NCBI RefSeq assembly: GCF_954871325.1
Contig: NC_088775.1
Location: 66,565,561 to 66,629,560 of the forward strand
Direction: 5' to 3'
DNA length: 64,000 nucleotides
Source: Gordionus sp. m RMFG-2023
Lineage: Eukaryota > Nematomorpha > Gordioida > Chordodea > Parachordodidae
This document shows positions 22,987 through 35,116 of this stretch, piece by piece. How positions within the stretch are numbered: position 1 is the stretch's first letter; every line of letters begins with the position of its first letter. The notes under the pieces were generated by a model, which was not told the DNA's origin, made no database searches, and saw nothing but the letters and a program-made list of their open reading frames with translations. A program made the position numbers and the translations under genes.

Positions 22987-25859
22987 AATTTGATTATATA
23001 TATATATACTTTTTCTTAAAATTGTTTTTTTAATATAAATTTGAATAATTATTTAGAGTTCATTGTATAATAAAGTTTTAATTTAAATTTGAATAATGAG
23101 AGACGATATTTATTATGCAATTTATAATTTTTATATTGCAACGATGGTTATTATGCAATTTATAAATTTTGTATAAATGGACAATTTTTTTGTAATATAA
23201 TCATAATTTTTAAGTTTTAATTTTTTAAAGGATTAAATAAAGAAACTTAGAATAGTATAATTGCTTGAATTACACATTTTGATCCTTCCTTTTGGATGTA
23301 TTTTAATAATAAATTAAAATTTAGCAAATCTATATGATTACCTCAGCCTCCAATACTACAACATTGAAAAAATACCATCATATTGACAATTTGTTGTTCT
23401 TGTTTACAATTTTTATAATAATCTTCCCCTGAATTATATTATTCCATCTCAACTTTAATTTCACAAGAAAACAATAATAAAAATTAAGTTTCTATTATTA
23501 TCAATAGATGGTTATATTTGCTATAATTTAACTTATTTTATAAATGATTTTTTTATGTAAATAAAATGGTATATTTATAAAATTTGTCATACAAAAAAGT
23601 CATTCTTGACAAAAATTAGATATGGAATAATCAAATTTACAGGCGTTTATATATTAAGAATAAAATAAAAATGATTATATAAAAATAATATACGATTTTA
23701 CGAATTTAGAGATAATTTATATAATATATTTATTTTAACAAATGAACTTCTTTTTGAACTATCTTTAGAATATTTTAGTAAAGATGACTTAAGTTTAATT
23801 AAAATTTTAGGACAAGAAAAACATAATAGAGCAAAAAGTTTTCCTAACAGAAATTAAGCTATCGCAACCTTAAATTATTTGATTGCATAAATGTACTAAC
23901 GAATCAGCGGGAAAACGGTATGGTGATGGTAGACCAAGGTCGTAATATAAAAAATGTTGATTCTGTTGAAACACTAGTAACTGGTATTGAGCCAAGAAGA
24001 CCGACCTGACACCCACAAAACAATTCATCAATTATTCCGAGAACTGGTATTTGTAACCGTCAGTGTATCGGAGTATCCACAAAGATGAAATGATTAATAA
24101 GGAAACAAGTCCATGACCTAACCGATGCAGATAAGATTGCCGGTCTGGTATGTATATGAAGATACTCTCAGAAGTTAGTTCATTTCATATGGTTTACATC
24201 ACGAATGAAAATGGTTTCCAGTAACTCCAACGGTAAATTTGCAATGATAGGGTGGACGTTACAGTTTTAATGAGAAAAAAAAAGTTATATCTTAGTACAA
24301 CATTTGACTTAGATTAATTTCAAATGTTGTGTTTACATGTTATTGACGGATTGTGAAATTTAATAAAATTAAAATTTTACATGTTGGAAAGTTCGAATTT
24401 TGTTTGTCTAACTTTGAATATGCATAACTTTATTCTCTGTTTATAGAATTTGATAAAATAACCTTGATAATTTATTCCTCTCTCAATCTATAAAATTATA
24501 TTTAGAATTCACAGATTTATTGCAACAAAAAGGGTGTCATTTTAAGTGGAATCACTGTGTATATATATATATTATAAATAAATCTTATTTTTTTACCTTA
24601 ATTATAAAAACAATATTTTACAAATCGGAAAACTTCCAACATCTTGAAACATTTCAAAAAGTTAATAACATTAACAAAAAGGAATAAATCTCAATACACA
24701 AATTTGTAATCAAAATATAATTTTACAAATTTCTACATCCCAAATCACCTCTCATTAAAATATAGGTATATTCATATCTCATAAAAAAGACATATTTCTA
24801 ATTCACACGTCATCATATAAGGTGGGAATTTTATAATTCACCAGTCATCCTTTGCGGCTATCTACAAATTAACCTTTAAACTTGAAATTTTATTGAATAA
24901 ATTAAGCATAATAATTTCTTCGCTTTATATATTTCAGAAGCCTGGTCTTGATCAAAGTCCGGCAATAAACCTGGACTGGACCAAGCCTATTTTTCTTTAC
25001 ATCAGGCCGGGCTGATTTTAAAAAAAGAAATTCAAATTATCTCAGATCAGTTGGAAAATCATATGTGCATTTACTACTCATTGACCACTCATAATTTTCC
25101 ATTTCCCATTGAAACAATTTAAACAACCAAAATTTTTCTAAATACAAATATTTTAAAAATCAAATAATCTTTTAATTTTTATTAATCATTAAAATCAATA
25201 TGTATATATAAACATAAAAAAAGAATAAAATATATTAATTAATTCATGAATAAAATAAATTTATAAATAACATTGATCTTATCTTTTGCATGGAGAAAAT
25301 ATATTCTTTGAATTTATGAATATTGTAAACAGTTCTTTTAGAAATGTTAAATCTTTTAGAACATTTTCTTTGAGTATGAAGAATTGAAAGTTTTGTTACA
25401 TATGTTTTCTTTATTAATTTTGTTATTTGACATTATATTTACAAAAGTACGAATCGAATTGAATATCTGCATTATTCGTATTCGATATTCTTGCGAATAA
25501 TAAAAACATTCCCTTATTTGATTCGTCAAATATTATATTTGATTTGAAAATTAAATTCTTTTAAAATAATTTAAAAAATGAAACAATTAGATTATGATTT
25601 TTTTTGAATGAATCTTTGAATATATTTTTTTTTAAATTTATGTTTCATTTTGAAAAATTTCTTGTTCATGAAATTATAAATATTTACTTATAAAATATCT
25701 TTCACTAAACATATTTGAAATTTTAGGTTAAATCTGATCTAAAATCTTTCTTCTTTAGAAGAATTTTCTAAGATTTTTACTCAAAAGATTTATTTTACTA
25801 ACTCTGAAAAAATTACTTTATTAAAATTTAAAAGTGATTTATAGATGTAGAAATAAAGT
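22987..25859. other. mixed AT-rich DNA, partly gag-like, unidentified
   Basis: An open stretch at about 23695-23858 (NELLFELSLEYFSKDDL) resembles in style the gag-like relic at 17353. From about 23870 to 24290 the DNA is clearly richer in GC than its surroundings but has no open frame or RNA fold I can name. A perfect 11-bp hairpin (ACAACATTTGA...TCAAATGTTGT) lies at about 24298-24331. GC-word patches at 24935-25025 and ATTCG-word patches at 25450-25560 look like small-transposon ends. Confidence 0.4.
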
Positions 25860-26118
25860 TGTAACAAGTGACGAACAGCAATAATTATAAAATATAGAAT
25901 TCTCTTTATTTCAATTTAAATAATAAAAGTTTATAACTAGCAAAATATAACAAATTTAAAGTATATACAATAACAAAAATGATTAATTAATTTGAATACA
26001 TTAATATAAAATTATTTACAAAATAAATTGATATAACAAAAACGAAAAAATACATTTAGCTCGAAGGTAATGAATTTAAGTTTAGAATTATTTTTTATTT
26101 AGAAAATTTAAATCAACA
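25860..26118 (-). repeat. candidate LTR of the minus-strand gypsy fossil
   Basis: On the minus strand it begins TGTTGATTTAAAT right after the purine tract GAGTGAGGAA and ends CTTGTTACA; an AATAAA lies near its end. TG...CA ends and the adjoining purine tract support an LTR, but the partner copy is not in the window. Confidence 0.45.
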
Positions 26119-27277
26119 TTCCTCACTCAAAAAAAATATATCATAACCATTTACAGCTTCTATTTTTCGTGATAGCGTTTTTCAAATTGCAATCTTCATT
26201 ATTCTTAATATCCTACGATGTCGTTACTCTTCGTGATGATGTTCTATGATGTCGTTAAATTTCTTGATCGATCAATATTCTGCTAAATAAATCATCACAT
26301 TTTTTATTATAATATTTATCAAAAAAAATTTTTTTATATAAGTATGCGTATCTTTTTGAATTATATAATATATATGATTTGTGTGTTTATGTTAATTATT
26401 GTGAATTTTTTGTGTTTAAGATATAATCTCATACCGTACGGGTATTATTCTCTTTCTAACTGGCCTCGATACGTTAGTCATAAAATATTTTCTCTGTTGA
26501 TAATATTTTCTCCAACATTTCACATCTTGTACAATGTGAACATAGGTGAAGTGTTCTGTTCATACATGATAATTTTATCTGTAGTAAATTTTTTTTAAGT
26601 TTTTCTTAATACCCCATTTTTTTTGTTTATTTGGTATAGCATATTGCTTTCTTTGTAATAATACCTTCGTCCCATTTGTTACTCTAAATATTTTGTATTA
26701 AATTTTGTCTCCGATATCCATAATTCTGTTTTTCGGTAAATTCGTGAGCAAAATATTATCGTTGTCTTATTATATTTTAATAAATCCCCTTTGGTTCTCA
26801 TGTCGTGATTAAACATTAGTTTCCTTGGAGGAATACCTGATTGGACTGCTGATGGTGGGCTGAAGTCAGAAATTGATGTATATCGTGGTCTCCAAAATTT
26901 TTTAAACATTTGACTTGAGAAATTTGAGCCATTGTCTGACTAATTGTTCTGGAATGCCAAATAAGCTTATCATTTTCATTAATTCTTTTATCGTGATCTC
27001 CGCAGTTATTGATTTAACCGGCGTGATTATAGCATGGATGCTGTGTGTTATGGAATTATCTGCCCAAATATTACAAAATTTGCATTCTTTTATTTAATTA
27101 TTGATGTCATTATTAATTCCAGTCCACCATATTATTTTGCGAAATATTTGGTTTAGCCAGCACCCAAATGTTCTTCGTCAAATGTATCATTAAATTTCTT
27201 AAGCCTATATTTCTCGACTTATCAATCTTATTTTTGTCACTAAAGAGCCCTTTAATATAGTAAATATAATTTTTTTT

Positions 27278-28543
27278 TTAAACCGTAAAATAAGTTTCAG
27301 TGTGTGTATTTAAATACACAATGCGTGTAAAAAATATTGTATTTTTTCAATTTCAAACCTATTACAAAATAAAGACTTATAATTTTATTATTTGATAAAT
27401 AATAATAAAACAAAACAATCGTTTTTTGAAGTAAAACAAAATGATGCACAATATTTGGTACAAACCAATTTACACCCAGGGTTCTTGCATCGCGCCTTTT
27501 TACTATACTTTGGCCAATGTGATATTAAATCTTGTCGTATTTCTATCACGGAATAAATCATGTCGGCCCTCTGCGAGATTTTTCTTCATATTTGGTGGCA
27601 ATTGATATTCCTTTTTTGACGCTAGCGTTCATATTTTTGTTTTTACAGAGTTCTGCTATTGAAATTTTAAATGTTAATAATGGCATCTGCTATTTTACCG
27701 GTAACTTTAAAGCTACAAAATCTCGTTTATACATTATCCAAGAATTTGAGCATCATATTAAGTATATGGAATACTATAAGGTGATACCATTTAGGTGATC
27801 TTATGTGAATTCGATATAAAGCAATCAATGAATCCATTAAATCTACACCTCCCATATTTTTATTGTAAACCTTTATTGCTGCTGGACTAATTTTCCGTCG
27901 TTCCTCTCTAACAAACCCTTCACAACCTCCAACAGGGTAACTACCTTGCAATAATTACAGACCTATTATCATGCCATTTAGTAGCATGTAATTCTACACC
28001 ATATATTGTTGCCTTCTTCTCGATAAAAGATCCACGCTCCATCTTTTTGAATTCTTTTTCAGTTGAAAACTGGCATAAATTCTTTAGCTCTCGCTGTAGC
28101 AATACTATAAATTCCCTTTTAGGCGAGTAATACTTTAAGTTCTATACCATAGAACCAATTTATAATGAGAGGTGGGTTCGTAATATTTACTGGCATATAT
28201 TCTATTCCCTATGGGAATCATCATGGGAATATTGATTTTAGAATCTTTCCATTTAATTTTTCTATAATCTTTTTGAGTCATTGTTGTTTGATCATCACTA
28301 TCAGAATCATTTAAATATAACATAAAAAATTATATTTTATAATTTACCTATAGAATCAACATCTGCTGATCTTGAATCAAGAATTTCCTCATCTGATGAG
28401 CCACTAAGGTTAAAATCAGAATATCTTCTGGAATACAGTATATTTTGACTATAGATAGCAAATAAAGAACATTTAATAATATAAAAAAAGCCCAAATTCA
28501 TATTGCTTTGTGTGCATTATGTATTTGGGTACCCATACCTTAA
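27278..28543 (-). mobile_element. piggyBac transposon relic
   Basis: Minus-strand coding pieces: an acidic N-terminus (28440-28135, LNDSDSDDQTT) and the conserved C-terminal block YNKNMGGVDLMDSLIALYR (about 27860-27800), a hallmark of piggyBac transposases. The middle is decayed. TTAA occurs at the proposed edges (27278-27281, 28540-28543). AAATACAYAATGC is found in opposite orientation just inside both edges, and the left copy sits in a 16-bp palindrome GTGTATTTAAATACAC. The ends are inferred. Confidence 0.65.
27727..28440 (-). pseudogene. piggyBac transposase fragments
   Basis: The C-terminal segment retains GGVDLMDS and KWYHLIVFHILN; the N-terminal segment is an acidic low-complexity region typical of the family. 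A length of about 180 codons in pieces, compared with about 550-600 for whole transposases, means most of the catalytic core is lost or unrecognisable. Confidence 0.7.
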
Positions 28544-29837
28544 AACTTAAATTTTAAACATACTCCTAGAATCTTTTCATCACAAAAATGACTGCTAACG
28601 CCTCGCGTTCGATGTTGGTGTAGTTTCTTCCAGATTTTAAGAAGGATTTTGAGGAAAAAGCTATCGGCATTTCTTTGCCTTCTCCTTCTATATGAAATAA
28701 GATAGCTCCTAAGCTACGTTTAGACGCATCAGCGGCTATACCTATGGGTAAGTGTGGATTAAAAAAGTTCAACGTAGGAGTTTTACTAATTAAAGTTCTT
28801 AATTTTTATAGCATTCTCGATGTTCTATATCCCAAGTCCATTTTTCTTTATTGATTACTTTATACAGTGGGTCTGCCAGTTCCGCAAAATTGTTTAAAAA
28901 TCTACGGTAGTAGTTAGCTTTGCTAAAAAAAGTGGAAAGTTCTTCTGAATTCTTTGGTTTGGGCATGTCTATGATTGCTTTTATTTTGTCATCGTTAAGA
29001 TGTATACCATCTTTGTCTATGTCGTGTCCCAAAAATCGTATTTTCTCTTGCAAGAATTAACTTTGGAGGCGTTAATCTATATTTAATGTTCCTTTCAAAT
29101 ACTTTCTTTATATTTTCCATGCGTATCTAGTCGTTATCACCTGTGATTAAGTCGTCTATATAGAATATTATTTCTCCAAAAACATTTTCCATTGTTTGTT
29201 GAAATATAGCCTAAGACGTCTTAAGTTCGAATGGAAGTCTTGTGGATGTATATGCTTGGATATTTTAGGTAAATCTCTAGAGTCCTTATGAATAGGAATT
29301 TGAAGGAACCCTTGTTTAAAATCTATTTTGTTGAACTTTTTGCCTCTTGCTAATTTGACAATTAAATCGTTGATTCTTGGTATAAGGTATTAAAAATCTA
29401 CAAGAGCTAGGTTAACATTTGAAATCAACGCCCATTGTTTTTGAAGACTGGTGTAAGTGAACTTGCCCATCTGACGTCTTTCACTGGCTCGATAATCTAG
29501 TTTTCTAGCCAAATATTTAATTCCTTAGTTATCATGCCTATTCTAGAGTATGGTACCCTTATCGGTGGTAAAATCTTTGGCTTAGAGTATGGCTTTAATC
29601 GTAATCTAACTTGATTCTTCATGACAGGTTTATTAATTAACTATGATTCACAATTAGATAACAACTTCGCCAATTCGTCTTTATGATCCCCATTTAGCCT
29701 TTGAATCTTTCAAGTATATATTTAAAATGTTTTAACCAAGATCTTCCTATTGTCCAAAATTTGAGAATCTCCTTCGTATTCTACATTCACTCGTGTTGTA
29801 CCTATCACTTGCATCGTCTTGCCATTAACCTGATAAA

Positions 29838-30110
29838 CAGTGTTGTTAAACGGCTGAGCCCAAGCCGGCATTGCCCTAAACTCAGCCAGCTTTTGAGTCG
29901 AAAAATCGACTCAGGCTCAAGCCGGCTCATTAAGCCATATGAGTCGGCTCAAGAGTCAGGAGTTGGCTAGCTGGATCAGGAGTCAGGAGTAGTCTAACTG
30001 GCTCGTGGCTCAAGCCAGCTTAAGAATTATCTCAAGCCGAAATTTATTTATTTGTAATTAGTGTTGTTAAACGGTGAGCCAACAGGCTCAAGCCAGCTTA
30101 TTTATATTAT
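29838..30110. repeat. GGCTCAAGCCGG word-repeat element, AGTGTTGTTAAACGG start
   Basis: Begins CAGTGTTGTTAAACGGCTGAG, abutting the gypsy protease remnant. It continues with many GGCTCAAGCCGGCTCA-like words in both orientations. A second AGTGTTGTTAAACGG start in the same orientation lies at about 30061. No inverted far end was found, so the element is partial or two partial copies. Confidence 0.65.
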
Positions 30111-31045
30111 TATATTATGAAATGAAATATGATTATATTATGAAAATGGATTTATTTATTTGATGTTTTTTTTAATAAAGAAAGATAATATGCTGCTATT
30201 GTAATATATTTTTGTTACAATTTATTAGTGATTTTCACGCTCATAATTTTAAGCAAAAAAAAATCTTTTGAAGTTCAAAAAAATTGTTGAACATATTTAA
30301 ATTTGATAAGAATTTTAAATCTTCTTTGTAAATAAATCCTTTTTGAGGAATTTTTTTGTGAATTTTATTATAAATAAACAATCTTTTAGGTGATATCTTT
30401 TATAGTTTTTTTTTATCATCTTTGTAAAATTATCTATGTTTTTAAGTATATTAAAAGGGTAGTTTTTTCTAAATAATTTTTTGTTAAAAATATTTATATT
30501 AAACTTTTTTATGTTATTTTATATGATCTTTTTAAGGATAATATTTTAATATGAGAAATTTATATTCGTTATTTTTTAACATTTTTGAAATTTTTTGGCA
30601 CAAAAGGATAAAATAATAATTATATTGTAAAGATGTTGAATTATAAATTCAATAAAGATGTTACTTGGAAAAATGACATTTATCATAATCGGTATTTTTA
30701 GACATATTAGATTTTTTTTGACGCTAATGGGCAAAAATTTGCATTTTAACATGTTAAATTAAAATTTCAATTAAGATGTACCATATAAAAGTTTAGTGTT
30801 GTAAAAGAACGCGTTCATTTTGAACGCGTTCGCAAACGAAGTTCTTTTTTTGAAATATTTTGGACGAACTTTGAACGTGTTCCTATTTTTTGACGAACGC
30901 GTTCGAATTTGACGTTCGTTCAATTTTAAAAATACTTTATATTTTTATTTGAAAAATTTAATATTAATCTGAATTTTTTAAGAAAAAAGTCTTATATTTT
31001 TTAAAAAGTTGTTTTTCCTTTTTCACATTTATATTTTAATATAAC
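30111..31045. other. AT-rich, with a GAACGCGTTC word-repeat patch
   Basis: No gene. At about 30795-30935 a sequence starting AGTGTTGTAAAAGAACGCG contains repeated GAACGCGTTC words in both orientations. It is probably another small element of the AGTGTTGT-ended group. Confidence 0.5.
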
Positions 31046-31842
31046 AGATTAACATAAGCATGGGTATCTTCTACCCAAAAGTAATATCTAATAATAATTT
31101 ATGGAGAATATCAAAACACACTCCAATTCATATTACATTAAAGAAACGTCGCATTCAATTCCTAGCTCACATCATAAGGAACTCAGACCATAATCTAGTT
31201 CATGACGCCATTACATGGCTCTACACTTATAATAGGAAAGAATATACAAAATATAAATCTTTATGGTATTATAAAACCATAAAAGATATTATGGAACTAA
31301 ACTTTAACATGAAACAATTTATCAAGTTAAACTACTGCAAAAATTCCATAAAGAAGCTCTTCAGAATTAAAGACAAATATTTTAAATAAAAAACATCTGG
31401 GCTTGTTTTTATAATGTTAATTATTCTAAACTAGTATTTTCCAAACCTTTTCAGGACTTCAGGACAAACCGAAATGGAATTGGTATGCTCTTTAAATTTG
31501 TTTTTAGTATAAAATCACATCTTTAATTATAAAAAATTAAATTTAAAATCAGCCATAACCCACCTTTAAAGTAATTAACTTATACTGCAGTTATTGGGCA
31601 TAGGCTCTTTTTCTGCCCCGCTCTTTTTCTTAAAGCCTATGGACGTCTGTAACATTTTTCGAAATGTTGCGCGTACAAGTACGTGAAGCTTGCCCACAAA
31701 CGTGTCGAGAGCTCCTCATATTTTTTTAACTTTCACCCCAATTAACTTATGTTCCAATTAGATGGAAATGAGGAATACCTAACGTAGCTCTCTTGTTTAT
31801 TCAACGCCAGAGGGCATATGCGCTATATATCACGGATCACGG
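31046..31842 (+). mobile_element. LINE 3' end, copy 2 (abuts the split LTR)
   Basis: An open C-terminal frame (31060-31389, 109 codons: starts MGIFYPKVIS, contains RRIQFLAHIIRNSDHNLVH) followed by the same 3' UTR as copy 1, ending GGATCACGG at 31842. The next base begins the second half of the LTR, so this is the 3' end of a LINE insertion into that LTR. The three hairpins are at 31599-31641, 31651-31668 and 31669-31686. Confidence 0.85.
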
Positions 31843-32009
31843 ATTATACAAATTATATTTTTATTTTTAGTTTTACTTTTCGTTTTATAACTTAACCGTT
31901 TGATTTTATATTCTAATTTTAGTTTGTAAAAAATATATAAATACAAGATTAAAAAAGTAATAGTGAAAATTTAGAACAATTTTTTATTAGTTACAAGCGC
32001 TCTTCTTCA
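31843..32009 (+). repeat. 3' LTR, second part
   Basis: Continues the 5' LTR from ATTATACAAATTAT to CTCTTCTTCA, missing about three bases at the insertion point, and is followed by the GTTAG duplication. Confidence 0.8.
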
Positions 32010-32014
32010 GTTAG

Positions 32015-32550
32015 AAAATAAAAAATTGATACAATCTCTCTTATTTATCATCTCTAGCCATTTTATATTTTTGCTACGCTAGAATATCTTTAACGTCAAT
32101 AAAATTCTTTCCGGAGTAGTTTCCTGGATCTTACCAGTCGTAAGGTACTAAGAGGTTGGTTACCTTCCATCCTTCAATGTTTCCCGTTATTTTTCATATA
32201 TGGCTTTAAACACCACGGTGGTAAGTTAAAATTTTGTTTACTGGTCCGTTATTACCAGAAAAACCTAACAAGATATCGTATACGGTGGGATCGAAACCCT
32301 AATTTAAATAACATATGAGACGGCGTTCTAGTTTAATTTGTTAAATCCTTCAATATTAAATTTTTTAAAATTACTTAGGATTTTGTTATGTTATCTTTAT
32401 TAAAATCCCAAATTGTTTCGAAATTATAGAATCACATAAAATAAATGGAATTTACTTACATCTTAGTCTTCCCATAAACAAATAATATACAAAAAAGTCA
32501 TCGCATAATACTCTTGGTTTTTTGTTTTCTTATGTTTAAATATGATATCA
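32015..32550. other. mixed spacer, no gene recognised
   Basis: Less AT-rich than average between 32090 and 32310. It contains GGGATCGAAACCC (about 32288), which resembles a tRNA B box, and a CTGG...CCAG hairpin nearby. A matching A box at normal spacing was not found, so no tRNA or SINE is called. Confidence 0.35.
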
Positions 32551-34683
32551 CTACCTCCCAGAGTTGGGCAGTACCGCGAATACTTGTATCTAAGATACAA
32601 GATCCTTTTGTATCTTGTACTCAGTATCTTTTTGACATTTTTAATAAGATACTAGTATCTGTATCTAAGATCCCTTATATTAAAAAGAATCTTGTATCTT
32701 TTTCATTTTCTTGACAAAAGATACAGATTCTTTTTAATATTCATGTTTAAAACATTTACATATCACAGAATATAACTTTATTTTCTTCGTGGAATCATGT
32801 ATTATTTTCCTTATTTTTTCCCCCGCTTATTTTAAATATATCGATAACCAAAATTAGCTGGAAATTTTACAGTTCACAAAGATAGAAAGATTAAAAATAA
32901 CAACACCAAAACTAGATAAGTAAAGAATATATATTTTATATGTAATATTTTTTAATTTGTAGAATGATTAACAATAACAATCATGAAGAAGTTAGTGAAG
33001 ATGAAATTATGGAAATAGATTCTCCTGAATCAAATCCGAATCTTAAAATTATAGATGGAAAATTTTTTAAAGTTATTCTAGTGGAAAAGGACAAGGTTCA
33101 AGCTGAATGCCAAATTTGCCCAAGTAAAAAAAATTTTAAAAGGCTCAACAAATTCCTCAACAAATTTTGTTAAGCACATTAAGGTAGGTATATTTTTTAT
33201 TATATATAATTCATAATAATACCTCCTTAAGTCCCTCTTAGATAATTGTTATTTAAAGGATTTTTATAAAAGATGTTGAGTATCAAATTAAAATAATTTT
33301 GGATATATATTTCTTTTATATAATTATTTTAGCAAGTTCTCTTATTATAGGAAATATATAAGCAACCATTGATATATAAGATGAGATAATTTTCTTGCAA
33401 AATCATTACTTATATATATAAAATATGTAAAATGGTGTACATTTATATTACTCATAACAATTTTTCTTTTATACATTTTAAATTGATTAAATTTTGTAAA
33501 TAAATACTGTAATATAATTGTAGTTATATTAAAAATAAATAAAAGTAACTAATAAAGTTAAATTCTACCATAAGGTTCTCTTATTATAGGAAATATTTAA
33601 GCAACAATTGATATATAACATTATATAATTTTAAATGGCTCTTAATAAAATAATTATAATAAAGTAGTAATGATTTTGCAAGATATATTTTAAAAAAATC
33701 TGAAAGAGATTCAAATGATATTTATAAAATGATAAATTAACTAAATATGATATTACAAACACAGAATAATATATTAGAAAATAAAACTAATTTAAAAAAT
33801 ACATAAATATCATAATTCACAAACAAGTAATGATAAATACTTATTAAAGATAATGAATAAAATAAAACTAAACTATAGTATATATATTTTTTTTATTAGA
33901 GATGTCATTTAGGCATATATGCTGAATACAAGCTATATTTAAAAAAGCACAGAAAAAAACCAGCAAATTCTAATATCATAAAAAAAATGATTCAACCTAG
34001 TATATCAGAATCCTTTAATGCAATTAATAAAATAAAACCGACAATTACCCAAAATAAAATTGATATGTGCATTTATTGTCAAGGGTTTACACCCTTTGAG
34101 CCTAGTTGAACAGCCTGAATTTGTTACAATGATGGAAGGTTAGATAATTTATATATAGATAAATATTAATATGATACTCTAGATATTCTTAGTAACATTG
34201 GATCATTTAAAATTTTTTCGAGGTCTTTGCAGAGAAGAATAGAGGAAATTTTTGAAAATCATGTACATACTTTAAAATGTACTTTAAAAGCTCAATCATA
34301 TATATGCACCACGACAGATTTGTGGTCTACAAAAACCCGTAGTTTTATTGGAATAACAGCTCACTGGGTAATATTAATATCTTATTTAATTTTTTTTAAT
34401 AAATTATTTTTAAAGATAACACGAGAAACCCTTGAAAGGCAATCAAGAGCCTTGGCATGTAGAAGAATGCCCGGCACCCATTCATTTGAAAAAATTGCTG
34501 AGTTATTGGAAGAAGTCTATAGAGAGTATGGAATTTCTGATAAACTAATTGCTACCGTCACAGATAATGCAATCCAATTTTGTCAAGTCATTTAATGAAT
34601 ATGGTATGAAATTAAATGTTCTTGACAATGATTTTGAGGATGAGGATGATCTATTAGAGTTTAATAAAATCAATGATGGTTAG

Positions 34684-34720
34684 TGTTATAAATGAGATTT
34701 ATATTATATATTATCAATGT

Positions 34721-34753
<33 letters not shown>

Positions 34754-34836
34754 TGATATAAATGTCATAGATACAAATCAATCATATTAATATATTTCAT
34801 GAAGTGATTGCCAGTCAAATAAACTTAATTAGTATA
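34684..34836 (+). repeat. 5' LTR of the young gypsy element
   Basis: Begins TGTTATAAATGAGATTT and ends CTTAATTAGTATA. Contains a (TA)n run that makes it slightly longer than its partner. Confidence 0.9.
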
Positions 34837-35116
34837 TTGGCGACGTTGTCGATGATTTATTATGAATAAAGAAGACAAAAATAAAGTAATTATGAATAAA
34901 GAAGGAAAAAATGATAACATTATGATCAAATTCGATAATTTCGATAATCAAAACAACTTTGCTGATTACATTGAATATATTGATGATATGTTGGAGATAA
35001 GAGGTATATTAATAAATAATGAAACCAAAAAAAAATATTATTTGCGTATATGGGTATTAGTAATTTAGCTGAGATGAGGTCCTTTGTTTATCCAAAAATA
35101 TTGAAAGATCTTAATT

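Larger units (their letters stand above)
25860..29837 (-). mobile_element. gypsy-like LTR retrotransposon fossil, minus strand
   Basis: On the minus strand the order is end of protease (about 29830-29760), reverse transcriptase (29450-28800, with KIRFLGHDIDKDGIHL), RNase H (about 28772-28566, IAADASKRSLGAIL), integrase zinc-binding and core (27180-26680, with a DNGSNF block near 26925), and a candidate 3' LTR (25860-26118). This is the Ty3/gypsy order. It is interrupted by a piggyBac element (27278-28543), and its 5' part is displaced by a foldback-type repeat at 29838. Fossil with many breaks; no 5' LTR found. Confidence 0.75.
16682..32009 (+). mobile_element. old LTR retrotransposon, 3' LTR split by later insertions
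   Basis: The 5' LTR (16682-16961, TG...CA) is followed directly by a primer-binding-like TGGTGCCCCGGCTC. The 3' LTR begins at 18370 after the purine tract AGAAGAGGGAGAA. It stops at 18484 and resumes at 31843-32009; the two parts add up to the 5' LTR's length. The 5-bp duplication GTTAG occurs at 16677-16681 and 32010-32014, proving these are the two outer ends. The LTR halves differ by roughly 10%, so the insertion is old. Internal DNA holds a gag-like stretch and no recognised pol; the element is a broken fossil with many breaks. About 13.4 kb of later insertions separates the halves of its 3' LTR. Confidence 0.85.

Noticed and set aside
26344-26598. 84-codon plus-strand hydrophobic frame as a membrane protein
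   Set aside because: It overlaps the minus-strand gypsy integrase C-terminal/3' region and its hydrophobicity follows from T-rich DNA.
28370-28420. hammerhead ribozyme core (CTGATGAG)
   Set aside because: No GAAA partner or stems at the right distance; the sequence is explained as the piggyBac N-terminal coding region.
32180-32310. tRNA or SINE around GGGATCGAAACCC
   Set aside because: A possible A box lies about 85 bp upstream, too far for a normal tRNA, and no cloverleaf could be drawn.
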